Below are positions 30,244-38,661 of a DNA stretch of 39,369 nucleotides, in pieces. The notes under the pieces were generated by a model, which made no database searches, was not told the DNA's origin, and saw only the letters and a list, made by a program, of their open reading frames with translations. Where the stretch lies: contig DAOTZU010000124.1 in NCBI GenBank assembly GCA_034433995.1, positions 1-39,369 of the forward strand, written 5' to 3'. Positions within the stretch are counted from its first letter, which is position 1. Each line of letters begins with the position of its first letter. Source of the stretch: DAOTZU01 sp034433995. Lineage in GTDB: Bacteria > Chloroflexota > Anaerolineae > UBA1429. The position numbers and the translations under genes were made by a program.

Positions 30244-31179
30244 ATGCGTCTTGGGTTCTCTGTGCGCATCCTGGGCCGCCCCGATTTACCCGCGTATGAT
30301 CCCCGCCAGGGCACGCCTGGCGCCCAGCTCAGCATGAACCTGGCCTATCTGCGCGACATTTTTTATTATTTGGGCCAGGTCCAGATCCATATGTATCGCC
30401 TGCACTCCGGCGTGGCCACGCCTTTGGCCGTGCTGGGGCCGGAGGAGCGCCGGCGCGAGCTCGAGACCTGGGCGGCAGAACTGGAGGCCGTGGGTCAATG
30501 GGCGCGGGAATACGACCTGCGGCTCTCCTTCCATCCTTACAGCGTGGTCATGTTCAGCGCCCCCAGCGAGGAGCAATGGCTGCGCTCCGAGGCTTATCTC
30601 CAGGCCCAGGCGGCCCTCTTGGATGCCCTGGGCCAAGGGCCCGAGGCGGTGATCGTGGTACACGTGGGCGGCGTGTACGACGATGCCGCCTCCGCACGAG
30701 AGCGCTTTGCCCGCCGCTACGAGGCCCTGCCGGAGGCCGTGCGGCGGCGCGTGGTCTTGGAACACGACGACCATCGCTTCAGCTTGGCCGACGTGCTGGC
30801 CATCCACCGCGCCTGCGGCGTGCCCCTGGTGTTCGATTACCTCCATCACTGGCTGCTGAACCCGGCCAACCTGCCCTGGACCGAGGCATTATCCCTGGCC
30901 CTGGCCACCTGGCCCGCCGATAGGACCCCTAAAGTGCATTTCGCCACCCCGCGCACCGAACTGCGCCCGTTGGAGGGGACGGCGCGCCTCAAAGCGCCCA
31001 CCTGGACGGAGCACAGTGATTATGTCAATCCATTTGAATGGATCACCTTCCTGCGCCACACCGAGGGCCTAAGACCCTTCGATGTGATGTTGGAGGCCAA
31101 AGGCCGCGACCTGGCCCTCTTGCAGGTGCGCCGCGATGTACAGCGATTTGCCCCCGACCTGGCAACGCGGTTACAATAG
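30244..31179 (+). CDS. uvsE: UV damage endonuclease UvsE/UVDE family
   Basis: This 311-residue TIM-barrel protein fits UV damage endonucleases, which nick DNA 5' of UV photoproducts and start an alternative excision repair. It opens with MRLGFSVRI, has the YRLHSG segment near 51-56, and carries the expected metal-binding and active-site residues: H97 (LSFHPYS), H140 (VVHVGG), E173 (LEHDDH), D198 and H201 (FDYLHH), H232 (KVHFA) and E284 with K286 (DVMLEAKGRD). AAGGAG lies just before the ATG at 30244. It follows the terminator of the cohesin cluster and is 30 bp from the next gene, whose catabolic role seems unrelated. Other xylose-isomerase-like barrels are possible, but the full residue set favours UvsE. 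Confidence 0.85.
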   Translation: MRLGFSVRILGRPDLPAYDPRQGTPGAQLSMNLAYLRDIFYYLGQVQIHMYRLHSGVATPLAVLGPEERRRELETWAAELEAVGQWAREYDLRLSFHPYSVVMFSAPSEEQWLRSEAYLQAQAALLDALGQGPEAVIVVHVGGVYDDAASARERFARRYEALPEAVRRRVVLEHDDHRFSLADVLAIHRACGVPLVFDYLHHWLLNPANLPWTEALSLALATWPADRTPKVHFATPRTELRPLEGTARLKAPTWTEHSDYVNPFEWITFLRHTEGLRPFDVMLEAKGRDLALLQVRRDVQRFAPDLATRLQ

Positions 31180-31209
31180 CCCCGATTCTACTCCCCCGCA
31201 GGAGGCCCT

Positions 31210-32112
31210 ATGGCGAAGAGGAATTGGCGCGGCAGTTTTGCCATCCCCATGACCCCTTTCGACGATCAGGACCGCATCGACGAGGATGCCTTGCGCGCCG
31301 AGGTGCGCTTCTGCATCGAGGCGGGCGTGGGCGGGATCTGCACCCCCCTTTTGGTGAGCGAGTTTCAATGGCTCTCCGAAGAGGAGCGCCGTTTGATGAT
31401 CCGCGTGCCGGTGGAAGAATGCGCGCCGGCGGGGGTGCCGGTGGTGGCCAATTGTGCCGCCGTCAACACGCCCTTGGCCGTGAGCTATGCCCGCTACGCC
31501 CAGGAAGTGGGGGCGGCCGCCGTCATCGCCATGCCGCCCTACATCCAGCGGCCCGATTTCGAGACGATCTATGCCTATTACCGGGCCATCGCCGAGGCTG
31601 TGAGTATCCCAGTGTGGATCCAGAACGTGGGCGCGTTGGCCCTCTCGGCGGAGCAGATCGTCACGCTCTGCAGCGAGATCGAGGGGTTGAGCTGGGTCAA
31701 GGAAGAGGTCATGCCCAGCACCCGCAGCATCGGCAACCTTGTGGCCAAGCATTGTCCGGCCATCGAGGGGGTGATGGGCGGGGCCGGTGGCCGCTATCTC
31801 TTGGCTGAGAGGGCCCGCGGAGCCGTGGGCTGCATCCACGCCTGCGAGTTCTGCGACGTGGTGCAGCACATCTGGAACCTGCTGGACGCGGGCCAACAGG
31901 CACAGGCCGAGGACTTGTTCGAGCGGCTGCTGCCGGCGCTAGAGTTGGAGGCGCTCATGGGCATGGCCTACGCCAAAGAGATCATGGTGCGCCGGGGCGT
32001 GCTGAAAAACCATCGCGTGCGTAACCAGGCCCGCCCGCTGGACGCCGAGGATCTGCGGGAGATCGACCGGGTCTATCGGCGGATCGAGCCCTACCTGCTA
32101 TGGCACAAATGA
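31210..32112 (+). CDS. DapA/NAL-family aldolase or dehydratase with altered Tyr site
   Basis: The 300-residue product is a TIM barrel of the dihydrodipicolinate synthase/N-acetylneuraminate lyase family, which acts on keto acids through a Schiff base. The Schiff-base lysine is K164 in LSWVKEEV. The tyrosine normally found in the YN.P motif is replaced: the segment reads VWIQNVG, placing Gln138 there, and the usual GTTGE loop is PLLVSEF. So it is unlikely to be a true dihydrodipicolinate synthase. With the enolase-superfamily enzyme and dehydrogenase downstream, a 2-keto-3-deoxy sugar-acid lyase or dehydratase is a reasonable guess. AGGAGG precedes the ATG. Confidence 0.8.
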   Translation: MAKRNWRGSFAIPMTPFDDQDRIDEDALRAEVRFCIEAGVGGICTPLLVSEFQWLSEEERRLMIRVPVEECAPAGVPVVANCAAVNTPLAVSYARYAQEVGAAAVIAMPPYIQRPDFETIYAYYRAIAEAVSIPVWIQNVGALALSAEQIVTLCSEIEGLSWVKEEVMPSTRSIGNLVAKHCPAIEGVMGGAGGRYLLAERARGAVGCIHACEFCDVVQHIWNLLDAGQQAQAEDLFERLLPALELEALMGMAYAKEIMVRRGVLKNHRVRNQARPLDAEDLREIDRVYRRIEPYLLWHK

Positions 32113-32128
32113 CCGTGCAGCAAGCCCA

Positions 32129-32190
32129 TAGCCCAGCCCCTCGCGGGCGACGACGGTGGCACAGTGCCGTAGCCTAGCCCCTCGTGGGCG
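32129..32190. repeat. Short direct repeat between the lyase and enolase-family genes
   Basis: TAGCCCAGCCCCTCGCGGG at 32129 recurs as TAGCCTAGCCCCTCGTGGG at 32170, 41 bp apart (19 of 21 bases matching over 21 bp). The rest of the 174-bp gap holds only the ribosome-binding site of the next gene; no promoter with both boxes was found. Confidence 0.5.
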
Positions 32191-32286
32191 TTCGACCTAC
32201 GGGCACAAGGCCCCAGATTGTCATGGGTGCGGCGGAAGGGCAAACGCGAGAACACATATAAACAACATCGCAAAGAAAGGAGCCAC

Positions 32287-33603
32287 ATGGCAAAGGAAGA
32301 GGAAGAACGTCTCGGTCGGGTGGAGGATGCCATCCGCACCTATTCGCGGCCCACGGAATTAAAGATCACCGACATGCGCCTGGCCGTGGTCTGTTCCAAT
32401 TATGATTACCCCATCCTGCGGATAGACACCAACCAGGGCGTCTATGGCATCGGCGAAGTGCGCGACGCCGGCCACAAAGAGAACGCCCTGCAATTCAAGA
32501 GCTTTCTCCTGGGGCAGAACCCCTGCAACGTGGACATGATCTTTCGTGCCATCAAACGCTTTGGGGGATCTGGGCGCGAGGGGGGCGGCGTCTCGGGGAT
32601 CGAGGTGGCCCTGTGGGACTTGGTGGGCAAGGTCTACGGCGTCCCCTGCTACCAATTCCTGGGCGGCAAGTACCGGGATCGCGTTCGCATTTATGCCGAT
32701 ACCCCCACGCCCCGCGAGCCAACGCCGGAGGGCTATGTGGAACGGGTGCTCCAGCGCAAGGCCATGGGCCTGACCTTCATCAAGTTCGACCTGGGCCTGC
32801 GGGCGCTGGAGGGCTATGTGCCCGATGGCGTGGTGGGCAGTCCCACCCGCTACGAGTACGAGCTGGGCCGGCGCCATGTGGCCCGGGGCACGGCCGTGGG
32901 CACCCAGCTCACCGATAAGGGCATCGCCCGGCTGGCGGAGATCGTCGCCGCCGTGCGCCAGGCCGTGGGCTGGGAGATCCCGCTGGCCGTGGACCATTTC
33001 GGCCCCCTCACGGTGAAGGATGCCATCCGCCTGGGGCGCGCGCTGGAACCCTATGGCCTGGCCTGGATGGAGGATATCATGCCTTGGGAGGACGTGGAGG
33101 CCAATTTGCAGGTCACCAGGGCCATCAACGTGCCCACCCTCAACGGCGAGGACATCTACCTCTTGGATGGCTGGCGGGAGATGATCGAAAAGCGGGCCAT
33201 TGATATCATCCAGCCGGACCTTCTCACCGCCGGCGGGATGATGGAGACCAAACGCATCGCCGATTATGCCGAACGGTATGGCCTGCCCACGGTGCTCCAT
33301 TGCGCCAGCTCGCCCATCGGGTTCATGGCCAACGTCCATTGCGCGGCGGCGATCCCCAGCTTCATCGCCCTGGAGAACCACGCCCTGGACCTGCCCTTCT
33401 GGAAGGACCTGGTGACCGGGCTGCCCGAACCATTGCTCGAAGAGGGCTATGTGCGCGTGCCGGAGAAGCCGGGGCTGGGCGTGGACCTCAACTATGAGGG
33501 GATCGCGGCCAACCTGCGCTTCCCCGGCCTCTTTGAGCCCACCGAGGAATGGAATACGCCCAAGTTGGGCTTCTGGCAGCCGGATCGCCGCTGGGACCGG
33601 TGA
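32287..33603 (+). CDS. Mandelate racemase/muconate lactonizing enzyme family protein (enolase superfamily)
   Basis: A 438-residue enolase-superfamily enzyme, probably a sugar-acid dehydratase. Metal ligands are placed as expected at the ends of barrel strands: D236 (LAVDHFGP), E262 (WMEDIMPWED) and E288 (LNGEDIY). H237 directly after the first ligand and H338 (VLHCASSPIG) are candidate acid/base residues, and K166 lies in FIKFDLG. The N-terminal capping domain covers about 25-140. The protein is 30-60 residues longer than many family members, partly through an insert around 172-205. I chose ATG 32287 behind AAAGGAG. The neighbours suggest the pathway sugar acid to 2-keto-3-deoxy acid to smaller products. 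The substrate cannot be read by eye. Confidence 0.85.
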   Translation: MAKEEEERLGRVEDAIRTYSRPTELKITDMRLAVVCSNYDYPILRIDTNQGVYGIGEVRDAGHKENALQFKSFLLGQNPCNVDMIFRAIKRFGGSGREGGGVSGIEVALWDLVGKVYGVPCYQFLGGKYRDRVRIYADTPTPREPTPEGYVERVLQRKAMGLTFIKFDLGLRALEGYVPDGVVGSPTRYEYELGRRHVARGTAVGTQLTDKGIARLAEIVAAVRQAVGWEIPLAVDHFGPLTVKDAIRLGRALEPYGLAWMEDIMPWEDVEANLQVTRAINVPTLNGEDIYLLDGWREMIEKRAIDIIQPDLLTAGGMMETKRIADYAERYGLPTVLHCASSPIGFMANVHCAAAIPSFIALENHALDLPFWKDLVTGLPEPLLEEGYVRVPEKPGLGVDLNYEGIAANLRFPGLFEPTEEWNTPKLGFWQPDRRWDR

Positions 33604-33643
33604 AGGCGCTCAGCACCTGAAAAATCTGTAAGGAGTATGAACC

Positions 33644-34696
33644 ATGACCGCTACCATGCGCGCTGCGTTCGTCAAGTCGCCGTTCCAGATCGCCCTGCGA
33701 GAGGTGCCCGTGCCGGAGGTCAAGCCGGGGTGGATCCTGGTCAAGGTGGAGGCCTGCGGCATCTGCGGCACCGATGTGCACACCGCCAAGGGCGGGGCCA
33801 AGGATTGGATGCCCTTTGGCCACGAGGTGGCCGGAGTCGCCGCCAAGGTGGGCGCCGGGGTGCGCACCGTCCGCGAGGGCGACAAGGTGGTCCTGGAGAG
33901 CGGCTCCTTCTGCCGCTTCTGTGACGTTTGCCGCGACGGCCGGGTGGATCTGTGCAATGTCGGCCCCAATTATTGGCGCAACCCCACCATGGGCTTTGCC
34001 GAGTACATCCTGGCCCCGGAGGAGGCTACCGTCGTCTATGAGGGGTTGACCCTCAAGCAGGCGGCCATCGTGGAGCCGCTGGGTGTGGCGCTGGATCTGG
34101 TGTACACCGCCGAGATCCGCCCGGGTAACGACGTCTTGGTGGTGGGGCTGGGGCCCATCGGCTTGATGACGGTGGCCCTGGCGCGCCGGGTGGGGGCGGG
34201 GCGGGTTTACGCCTGCCACACCACCGCCGGCCGCAGGATGGCGGCCGCTCAGGCCCTGGGCGCCGACGAGGTGTTCAGCGTCCGCGAGACGCCCATCGCC
34301 CAATACCCCTATCGTCACCGGCGCACCGCCGGCGGCTTGCCCCGCCGCGAGCACGTGGTGGAGCGCGCCCTGGTCACCGCGCCGCCGCGGGTGTTGCCCG
34401 AGACGCTGGAAGTGCTGAACTATGGCGGCATCGTGGCCTACATCGGCATCGCTTGGGGCGAAGGACAACACATCACCATCGCCGCCGACGACTTTCATTT
34501 CAACAAGGCGCAACTGCGCGCCTCCTTTGCCTCGCCGGCGCTCTACTTCCCCACCTGCCTGCAGATGCTGCGCGACGGCTGGGTTGACGCAGAGCAGATC
34601 GTCTCCCATGTCATGCCTTTGGAACAACTGGGCGAGGCCCTGGCCCTTTTGCGCGACGATTCGGCCAACACCCTGAAGGTGGTGATCACGCCGTGA
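33644..34696 (+). CDS. Zinc-dependent medium-chain alcohol/polyol dehydrogenase
   Basis: The 350-residue product is a medium-chain dehydrogenase. The catalytic zinc site is visible as C38 (EACGICGTD), H60-E61 (FGHEVAG) and E144 (IVEPLGV). Four structural-zinc cysteines are C90, C93, C96 and C104 (CRFCDVCRDGRVDLC). The Rossmann motif VGLGPIG lies at 167-173. The family includes L-threonine, sorbitol and galactitol dehydrogenases; a sugar or sugar-acid substrate fits the two upstream genes. AGGAG at 33631-33635 supports ATG 33644; another in-frame ATG at 33656 is less well spaced. It is probably in one transcript with the enolase-family gene 40 bp upstream. Confidence 0.88.
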   Translation: MTATMRAAFVKSPFQIALREVPVPEVKPGWILVKVEACGICGTDVHTAKGGAKDWMPFGHEVAGVAAKVGAGVRTVREGDKVVLESGSFCRFCDVCRDGRVDLCNVGPNYWRNPTMGFAEYILAPEEATVVYEGLTLKQAAIVEPLGVALDLVYTAEIRPGNDVLVVGLGPIGLMTVALARRVGAGRVYACHTTAGRRMAAAQALGADEVFSVRETPIAQYPYRHRRTAGGLPRREHVVERALVTAPPRVLPETLEVLNYGGIVAYIGIAWGEGQHITIAADDFHFNKAQLRASFASPALYFPTCLQMLRDGWVDAEQIVSHVMPLEQLGEALALLRDDSANTLKVVITP

Positions 34697-34710
34697 AAAG
34701 GGGACGGCAG

Positions 34711-34738
34711 TTGAGCCGATGAAGGCAGCTATTATATC
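34711..34738 (+). promoter_or_regulatory. Possible recQ promoter
   Basis: TTGAGC (34711-34716), a 16-bp spacer and TATATC (34733-34738), four of six matches in each box, with an expected leader of about 70 nt before the GTG start at 34814. Confidence 0.35.
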
Positions 34739-34813
34739 TCAGCAGATGGCCAAGTTTTCGAGCTACCCCATTGCGGCCTACCCGCACAGGATAAAACTGA
34801 GGAGGATCCATCG

Positions 34814-37630
34814 GTGACTCGGCCAGAAGATGACATGGGTGGGCATCCCCTTGCCCAACTTGGTCTCACCCTCGATCATGTCGAGCAGCTGCCCGCAGGC
34901 TTGCGCAGCCGTCTGCTCAACTTTCTCCTGCGTTGGGAGCAATACCAGGCGGCGCTGGATTGTCTTGCCATCTGGATCCCCCTCAAACCCAAACATGTTT
35001 CCTTGCGCGATGCCCAGGCCCGCGCCCTCCTGGGGCTCGGCGAGGCAAGCGCTGCCCTGGAAGCGCTGCGCCTGCGGCAAGAGCAGCGAACGTCTTTGAG
35101 CTCTCGCGCCCTCGAAGCGCGCATTCTCCTGGCGCTGGGGGATAGCGACCAAGCCCTGACCATCGCCCAGGAACTGCTGACGAAGGACCAGAGCAAACCT
35201 TCCGTTTGGAATCTGCTGGGCGACATTTACCTCGCGCGGCGGGATTATCCGGCCGCTTTGGCAGCCTACACCCATCTCGGCAGGCGTTGGCCCAACAGCC
35301 GCGCCTATCTTTTGGGTCTGCTCAGCCTGTACCAGGCCCAAGGCGACCAGGTGACGGCCAGCGGTTACGCCGTGCGCCTGGAACGCAGCGCCGTGGAAGG
35401 GGCCAGCCTGCCCGCCTATATCCTGCGCCGTCTGCGCGATTACTACCACGCCAGCGGCGAACAGAACCGCGCCACCGACCAGGAGGCGGCGCTAGAATCT
35501 CTTTATCGGCAAGATTTCTCTGCGCTGCGGGCTGCCCTGGCCGCCTTTGCTCCCTGCAAGGTGCGCGCAGAAAAAACAGAGCAGACGGCTCAAGACCGAT
35601 TTGTTCCGGACGAGGGTTCGCGGCCCACGGCCTCAACCATCACCGTACTCGCGGAGGAACGCCAGCGCATCGAGCAGGCCGCAAAAAGATTCTTTGGTTT
35701 CGAGAGTCTGTTGCCCGGCCAGGCCGAGGCCATCGCCGCGGTGCTCAGGGGACAAGATGTATTGGCCATCTTGCCCACCGGCGGTGGCAAATCCCTTTGT
35801 TACCAGCTCCCGGCCTTTCTGGATCAAACCGGCGTGACGCTGGTGATCTCGCCCTTGATCGCCCTCATGAAGGACCAGGTGGATTCCCTGCCCGCCGCCC
35901 TTCGGGCCCAGGCCACCACCATCCACAGCGCCCTGGATGGCGACGAGCTGCGCCAGCGCCTGCGGCGCGTGGCGGCCGGCCACTATCGCTTGGTTTACGC
36001 CGCGCCCGAACGTCTGCGCCAACCTCCCTTCCTCCACGCCCTGCGACGGGCGGGAGTCTGCCGTCTGGTCATTGACGAAGCTCACTGTGTCAGCATCTGG
36101 GGCCACGATTTTCGTCCCGACTATTTGTATATTGGCCAAGCGCGAGAGATGCTGGGCCACCCTCCCCTTTTGGCCATGACGGCCACAGCCCCGCCACGGG
36201 TGCGCCATGACATCATACAACGCATCGGCGCGCCGGGCACTCCAAACGAAATGGCCATCGTCACCGCCGAGATCTACCGTCCCAACCTGTACCTGGAGAC
36301 CATTAAGGTCAAACACGCCCGCGAGAAGCTGGATCATCTCCTTGCCCTTTGCCAGGCGGAAACAGGCAGCGGCATCGTCTACGTCAACAGCCGTGAGCGC
36401 AGCGAAAGGCTGGCTGCGCTCTTGAGGGAGCAGGGGATCGCCGCCGGCCATTATCACGCCGGCATGGGCGATGGCACCGTGCGCGCCGCCGCCCAAGACG
36501 CCTTTATGCGGGGAGAGGTGCGGGTGATGGTGGCCACAGTGGCCTTTGGTATGGGGATTGACAAGGCCGACATTCGTTTCATCTTGCACTATAACTTGCC
36601 CTCCTCCCTTGAGGCTTATTACCAAGAGGTGGGACGAGCGGGCCGCGATGGCCTTCCCGCCCGCTGCGTGCTGCTCTATTCTCCTGGCGAAAGGGCCACC
36701 CTCACCAACCGGGCCAAGTGGGATATCCCTTCCCTGGAGGATCTGCGCACCGTCTACAGGGCCGTCAAACGCCGGCTGGCCGGAGCGTCCATGGGCCGCG
36801 TGGCCCTGGGAGACCTGCAGCGCGATCTCGCCGCCGAGGAGACCTCTGTGCGCGTGGCACTGAGTCTTTTGGAGGAGGCCGGCCTGCTGCGCCGCCATTG
36901 CGACCTGCCGCGCACGGCGGTGGTGGAGCTGTTACCCGGCCATCCCTCGCAGCCTTCCCCGCCAAACGAGGCCGCGCTGCAACGTTTTATTGCGGCGGCG
37001 CGCTTGCAGCCGGAGGATCCGCTCCCTCTGGATTTATTGGCCGTGGCCCAGGCCGCGGGGTTGCCCGTGGCCGATATCGAGGAACAGGTGCTTGCCTGGG
37101 CCGATGGTGGCTGGCTCCACTACCGCGCTGCCGGTCGGGATCTCTTGCTGGAGGTGTGGCCCCCGCCCGCCGATATCTCTATCCGCGTGCAAACTCTTTT
37201 GGACCGCTACGCGACCATTGCGGCACAACGCATTGACGAGGTCTCTGCCTATGCCAAAACATCGCGCTGCCGCCATGGGCACATCAGCAGCTACCTCGGC
37301 GGGCAAGGGCTGGCCCGCTGCACCTCCTGCGATAACTGCCGCACCTCCCAGCCCCCAACCACAGCGGAGCATCCGGTCGAGGATGCGGCGACGGGCACGC
37401 TAGACCTGGTCCTCTTTGAGGCCTTGCGCCTCTGGCGGCGGCAAGTGGCGCAAGAGGCCAATGTGCCACCTTATGTCGTGGCCCACGATTCCCTTCTACG
37501 CCAGCTGGCCACCCTCAAACCTCAAAACGAACACGAGCTGGCCCACATCAAGGGGGTTGGCCCAAGGAAGCTGGCCCGTTACGGCACCGCCATCCTGGAC
37601 ATCATCCGGCGCAACGGGCACCCGGAGTAG
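34814..37630 (+). CDS. recQ: RecQ-family ATP-dependent DNA helicase with N-terminal TPR-like extension
   Basis: The 938-residue protein is about 300 residues longer than typical RecQ. Residues 1-250 are helical and TPR-like: repeated A-L-A-type helix pairs such as SVWNLLGDIYLARRDYPAAL. The helicase core follows, with Walker A TGGGKS (322-327), DEAH (421-424), and later VATVAFGMGIDKAD and QEVGRAGRDG for the second RecA lobe. A zinc-binding subdomain has four cysteines in SRCRHGHIS...ARCTSCDNC, and the C-terminus (LFEALRLWRRQVAQE to the end) is an HRDC domain. RecQ unwinds DNA 3' to 5' in recombinational repair. The GTG at 34814 has GAGGAGG 8 nt upstream. The TPR-like region should bind a protein partner, perhaps from the genes downstream. 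Confidence 0.9.
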   Translation: MTRPEDDMGGHPLAQLGLTLDHVEQLPAGLRSRLLNFLLRWEQYQAALDCLAIWIPLKPKHVSLRDAQARALLGLGEASAALEALRLRQEQRTSLSSRALEARILLALGDSDQALTIAQELLTKDQSKPSVWNLLGDIYLARRDYPAALAAYTHLGRRWPNSRAYLLGLLSLYQAQGDQVTASGYAVRLERSAVEGASLPAYILRRLRDYYHASGEQNRATDQEAALESLYRQDFSALRAALAAFAPCKVRAEKTEQTAQDRFVPDEGSRPTASTITVLAEERQRIEQAAKRFFGFESLLPGQAEAIAAVLRGQDVLAILPTGGGKSLCYQLPAFLDQTGVTLVISPLIALMKDQVDSLPAALRAQATTIHSALDGDELRQRLRRVAAGHYRLVYAAPERLRQPPFLHALRRAGVCRLVIDEAHCVSIWGHDFRPDYLYIGQAREMLGHPPLLAMTATAPPRVRHDIIQRIGAPGTPNEMAIVTAEIYRPNLYLETIKVKHAREKLDHLLALCQAETGSGIVYVNSRERSERLAALLREQGIAAGHYHAGMGDGTVRAAAQDAFMRGEVRVMVATVAFGMGIDKADIRFILHYNLPSSLEAYYQEVGRAGRDGLPARCVLLYSPGERATLTNRAKWDIPSLEDLRTVYRAVKRRLAGASMGRVALGDLQRDLAAEETSVRVALSLLEEAGLLRRHCDLPRTAVVELLPGHPSQPSPPNEAALQRFIAAARLQPEDPLPLDLLAVAQAAGLPVADIEEQVLAWADGGWLHYRAAGRDLLLEVWPPPADISIRVQTLLDRYATIAAQRIDEVSAYAKTSRCRHGHISSYLGGQGLARCTSCDNCRTSQPPTTAEHPVEDAATGTLDLVLFEALRLWRRQVAQEANVPPYVVAHDSLLRQLATLKPQNEHELAHIKGVGPRKLARYGTAILDIIRRNGHPE

Positions 37631-37642
37631 ATGGTGCCCCAC

Positions 37643-37671
37643 TTGACAGGGCGCCCAGAGCCCACTATAAG
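37643..37671 (+). promoter_or_regulatory. Strong promoter of the DUF488 gene pair
   Basis: A consensus TTGACA (37643-37648), a 17-bp spacer and TATAAG (37666-37671). It begins 12 bp after the recQ stop and gives a leader of about 25 nt, so the DUF488 genes can be expressed independently of recQ. Confidence 0.75.
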
Positions 37672-37702
37672 AGGCAAGCAAGGTTCACCCGGAAAATAGA
37701 TT

Positions 37703-38212
37703 ATGCCAGAAGATGTGCAACCGGTGATCTATTCCATCGGCCACAGCGATCACACGCTGGAGGCGTTCATCACCCTGCTACACGCCCACAAGATCACCAT
37801 CGTGGCCGATGTGCGCAGCCAGCCCTACAGCCGCTGGGTGCCGGCTTTTAATCGCGAGACCCTTGCCCGCGCCCTGCAGGCAGCAGGGATCACTTATATC
37901 TTTTTGGGGGATAGCCTCGGCGGGCGCCCGGCCGATGCCACGCTCTATGCGATGGATGCGCCCCAAGGGCGCCCGGACTATGAACGGCTCGCGAGCACAC
38001 CGGCCTTCCAAAATGGCCTGGAACGGCTACTGGCATTGGCCCACGATGGCTCTGTGGCCATGATGTGCAGCGAGGGGGATCCCCGCCAGTGCCACCGTGG
38101 GCTGCTCATCACTCCCCAACTTCTGGAGCGCGGCGCCCGCGTCATCCACATCTTGCCCGATGGCACCACGGTTGTGGCGCAACGCGAACCCAAACAGCTC
38201 AGCCTATTCTGA
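37703..38212 (+). CDS. DUF488 family protein, first of a tandem pair
   Basis: A 169-residue DUF488 protein with the family's conserved points: IYSIGHSDHTLEAFI at the N-terminus, D36 and R38 in VADVRSQPYSRW, FNRETLARAL, LGGRPAD, and the C-terminal C122-S-E124-GDPRQ-C130-H131-R132 motif. The Cys/His/Arg and Asp/Arg clusters suggest an enzyme active site, but the reaction of DUF488 proteins is not established. No signal peptide or membrane segment is present. The ribosome-binding site is weak. It ends 1 nt before the next DUF488 start, so the two are coupled and may act as a heteromer. Confidence 0.85.
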   Translation: MPEDVQPVIYSIGHSDHTLEAFITLLHAHKITIVADVRSQPYSRWVPAFNRETLARALQAAGITYIFLGDSLGGRPADATLYAMDAPQGRPDYERLASTPAFQNGLERLLALAHDGSVAMMCSEGDPRQCHRGLLITPQLLERGARVIHILPDGTTVVAQREPKQLSLF

Positions 38213-38213
38213 A

Positions 38214-38654
38214 ATGGCCATACTTTACACCATCGGCTTTCAAAAGAAATCCTTGGCTGCATTCATCACCACCTTGCAGCAAGCAGGAGTGGACGCGGTG
38301 ATCGATATCCGATTGCGCAATACCTCGCAATTGGCCGGCTACACCAAGCGCGACGATCTAGCCTTCTTGCTGCAAGTGGGCTTTGGTCTGGCCTACGAAC
38401 ACCGGCCCGAGCTGGCCCCCACCGATGAAATCCTCGACGCCTACCGCCAAAGCCAAGACTGGTCGGCCTACGAAGAGGCCTTGATCCCTCTCCTCACCGC
38501 CCGCCAGGCTGAGATAGTGGGCCAAGAAATCCTGGCACGCTACCGTGCCCCGTGCCTCCTCTGCGCCGAGGCCCGGCCGGAGCATTGCCATCGGCGCCTG
38601 GTGGCCGAATATTGGGCTCGCCACCTACCCGCAATCACCATCATCCATCTGTAG
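38214..38654 (+). CDS. DUF488 family protein, second of a tandem pair
   Basis: A 146-residue protein of the same family but clearly diverged from its neighbour. It opens LYTIGFQKKSLAAFI, has D31 and R33 in VIDIRLRNTSQLAGYTKRDDL, and ends with C117-A-E119-ARPEH-C125-H126-R127. It lacks the LGGRPAD loop and instead has ELAPTDEILDAYR. The start at 38214, one base after the previous stop, matches the family; the open frame upstream is a shadow of the first copy. No good ribosome-binding site is present, consistent with translational coupling. Two different subfamilies side by side argue for a two-component function over a simple recent duplication. Confidence 0.85.
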   Translation: MAILYTIGFQKKSLAAFITTLQQAGVDAVIDIRLRNTSQLAGYTKRDDLAFLLQVGFGLAYEHRPELAPTDEILDAYRQSQDWSAYEEALIPLLTARQAEIVGQEILARYRAPCLLCAEARPEHCHRRLVAEYWARHLPAITIIHL

Positions 38655-38661
38655 GGGAACC

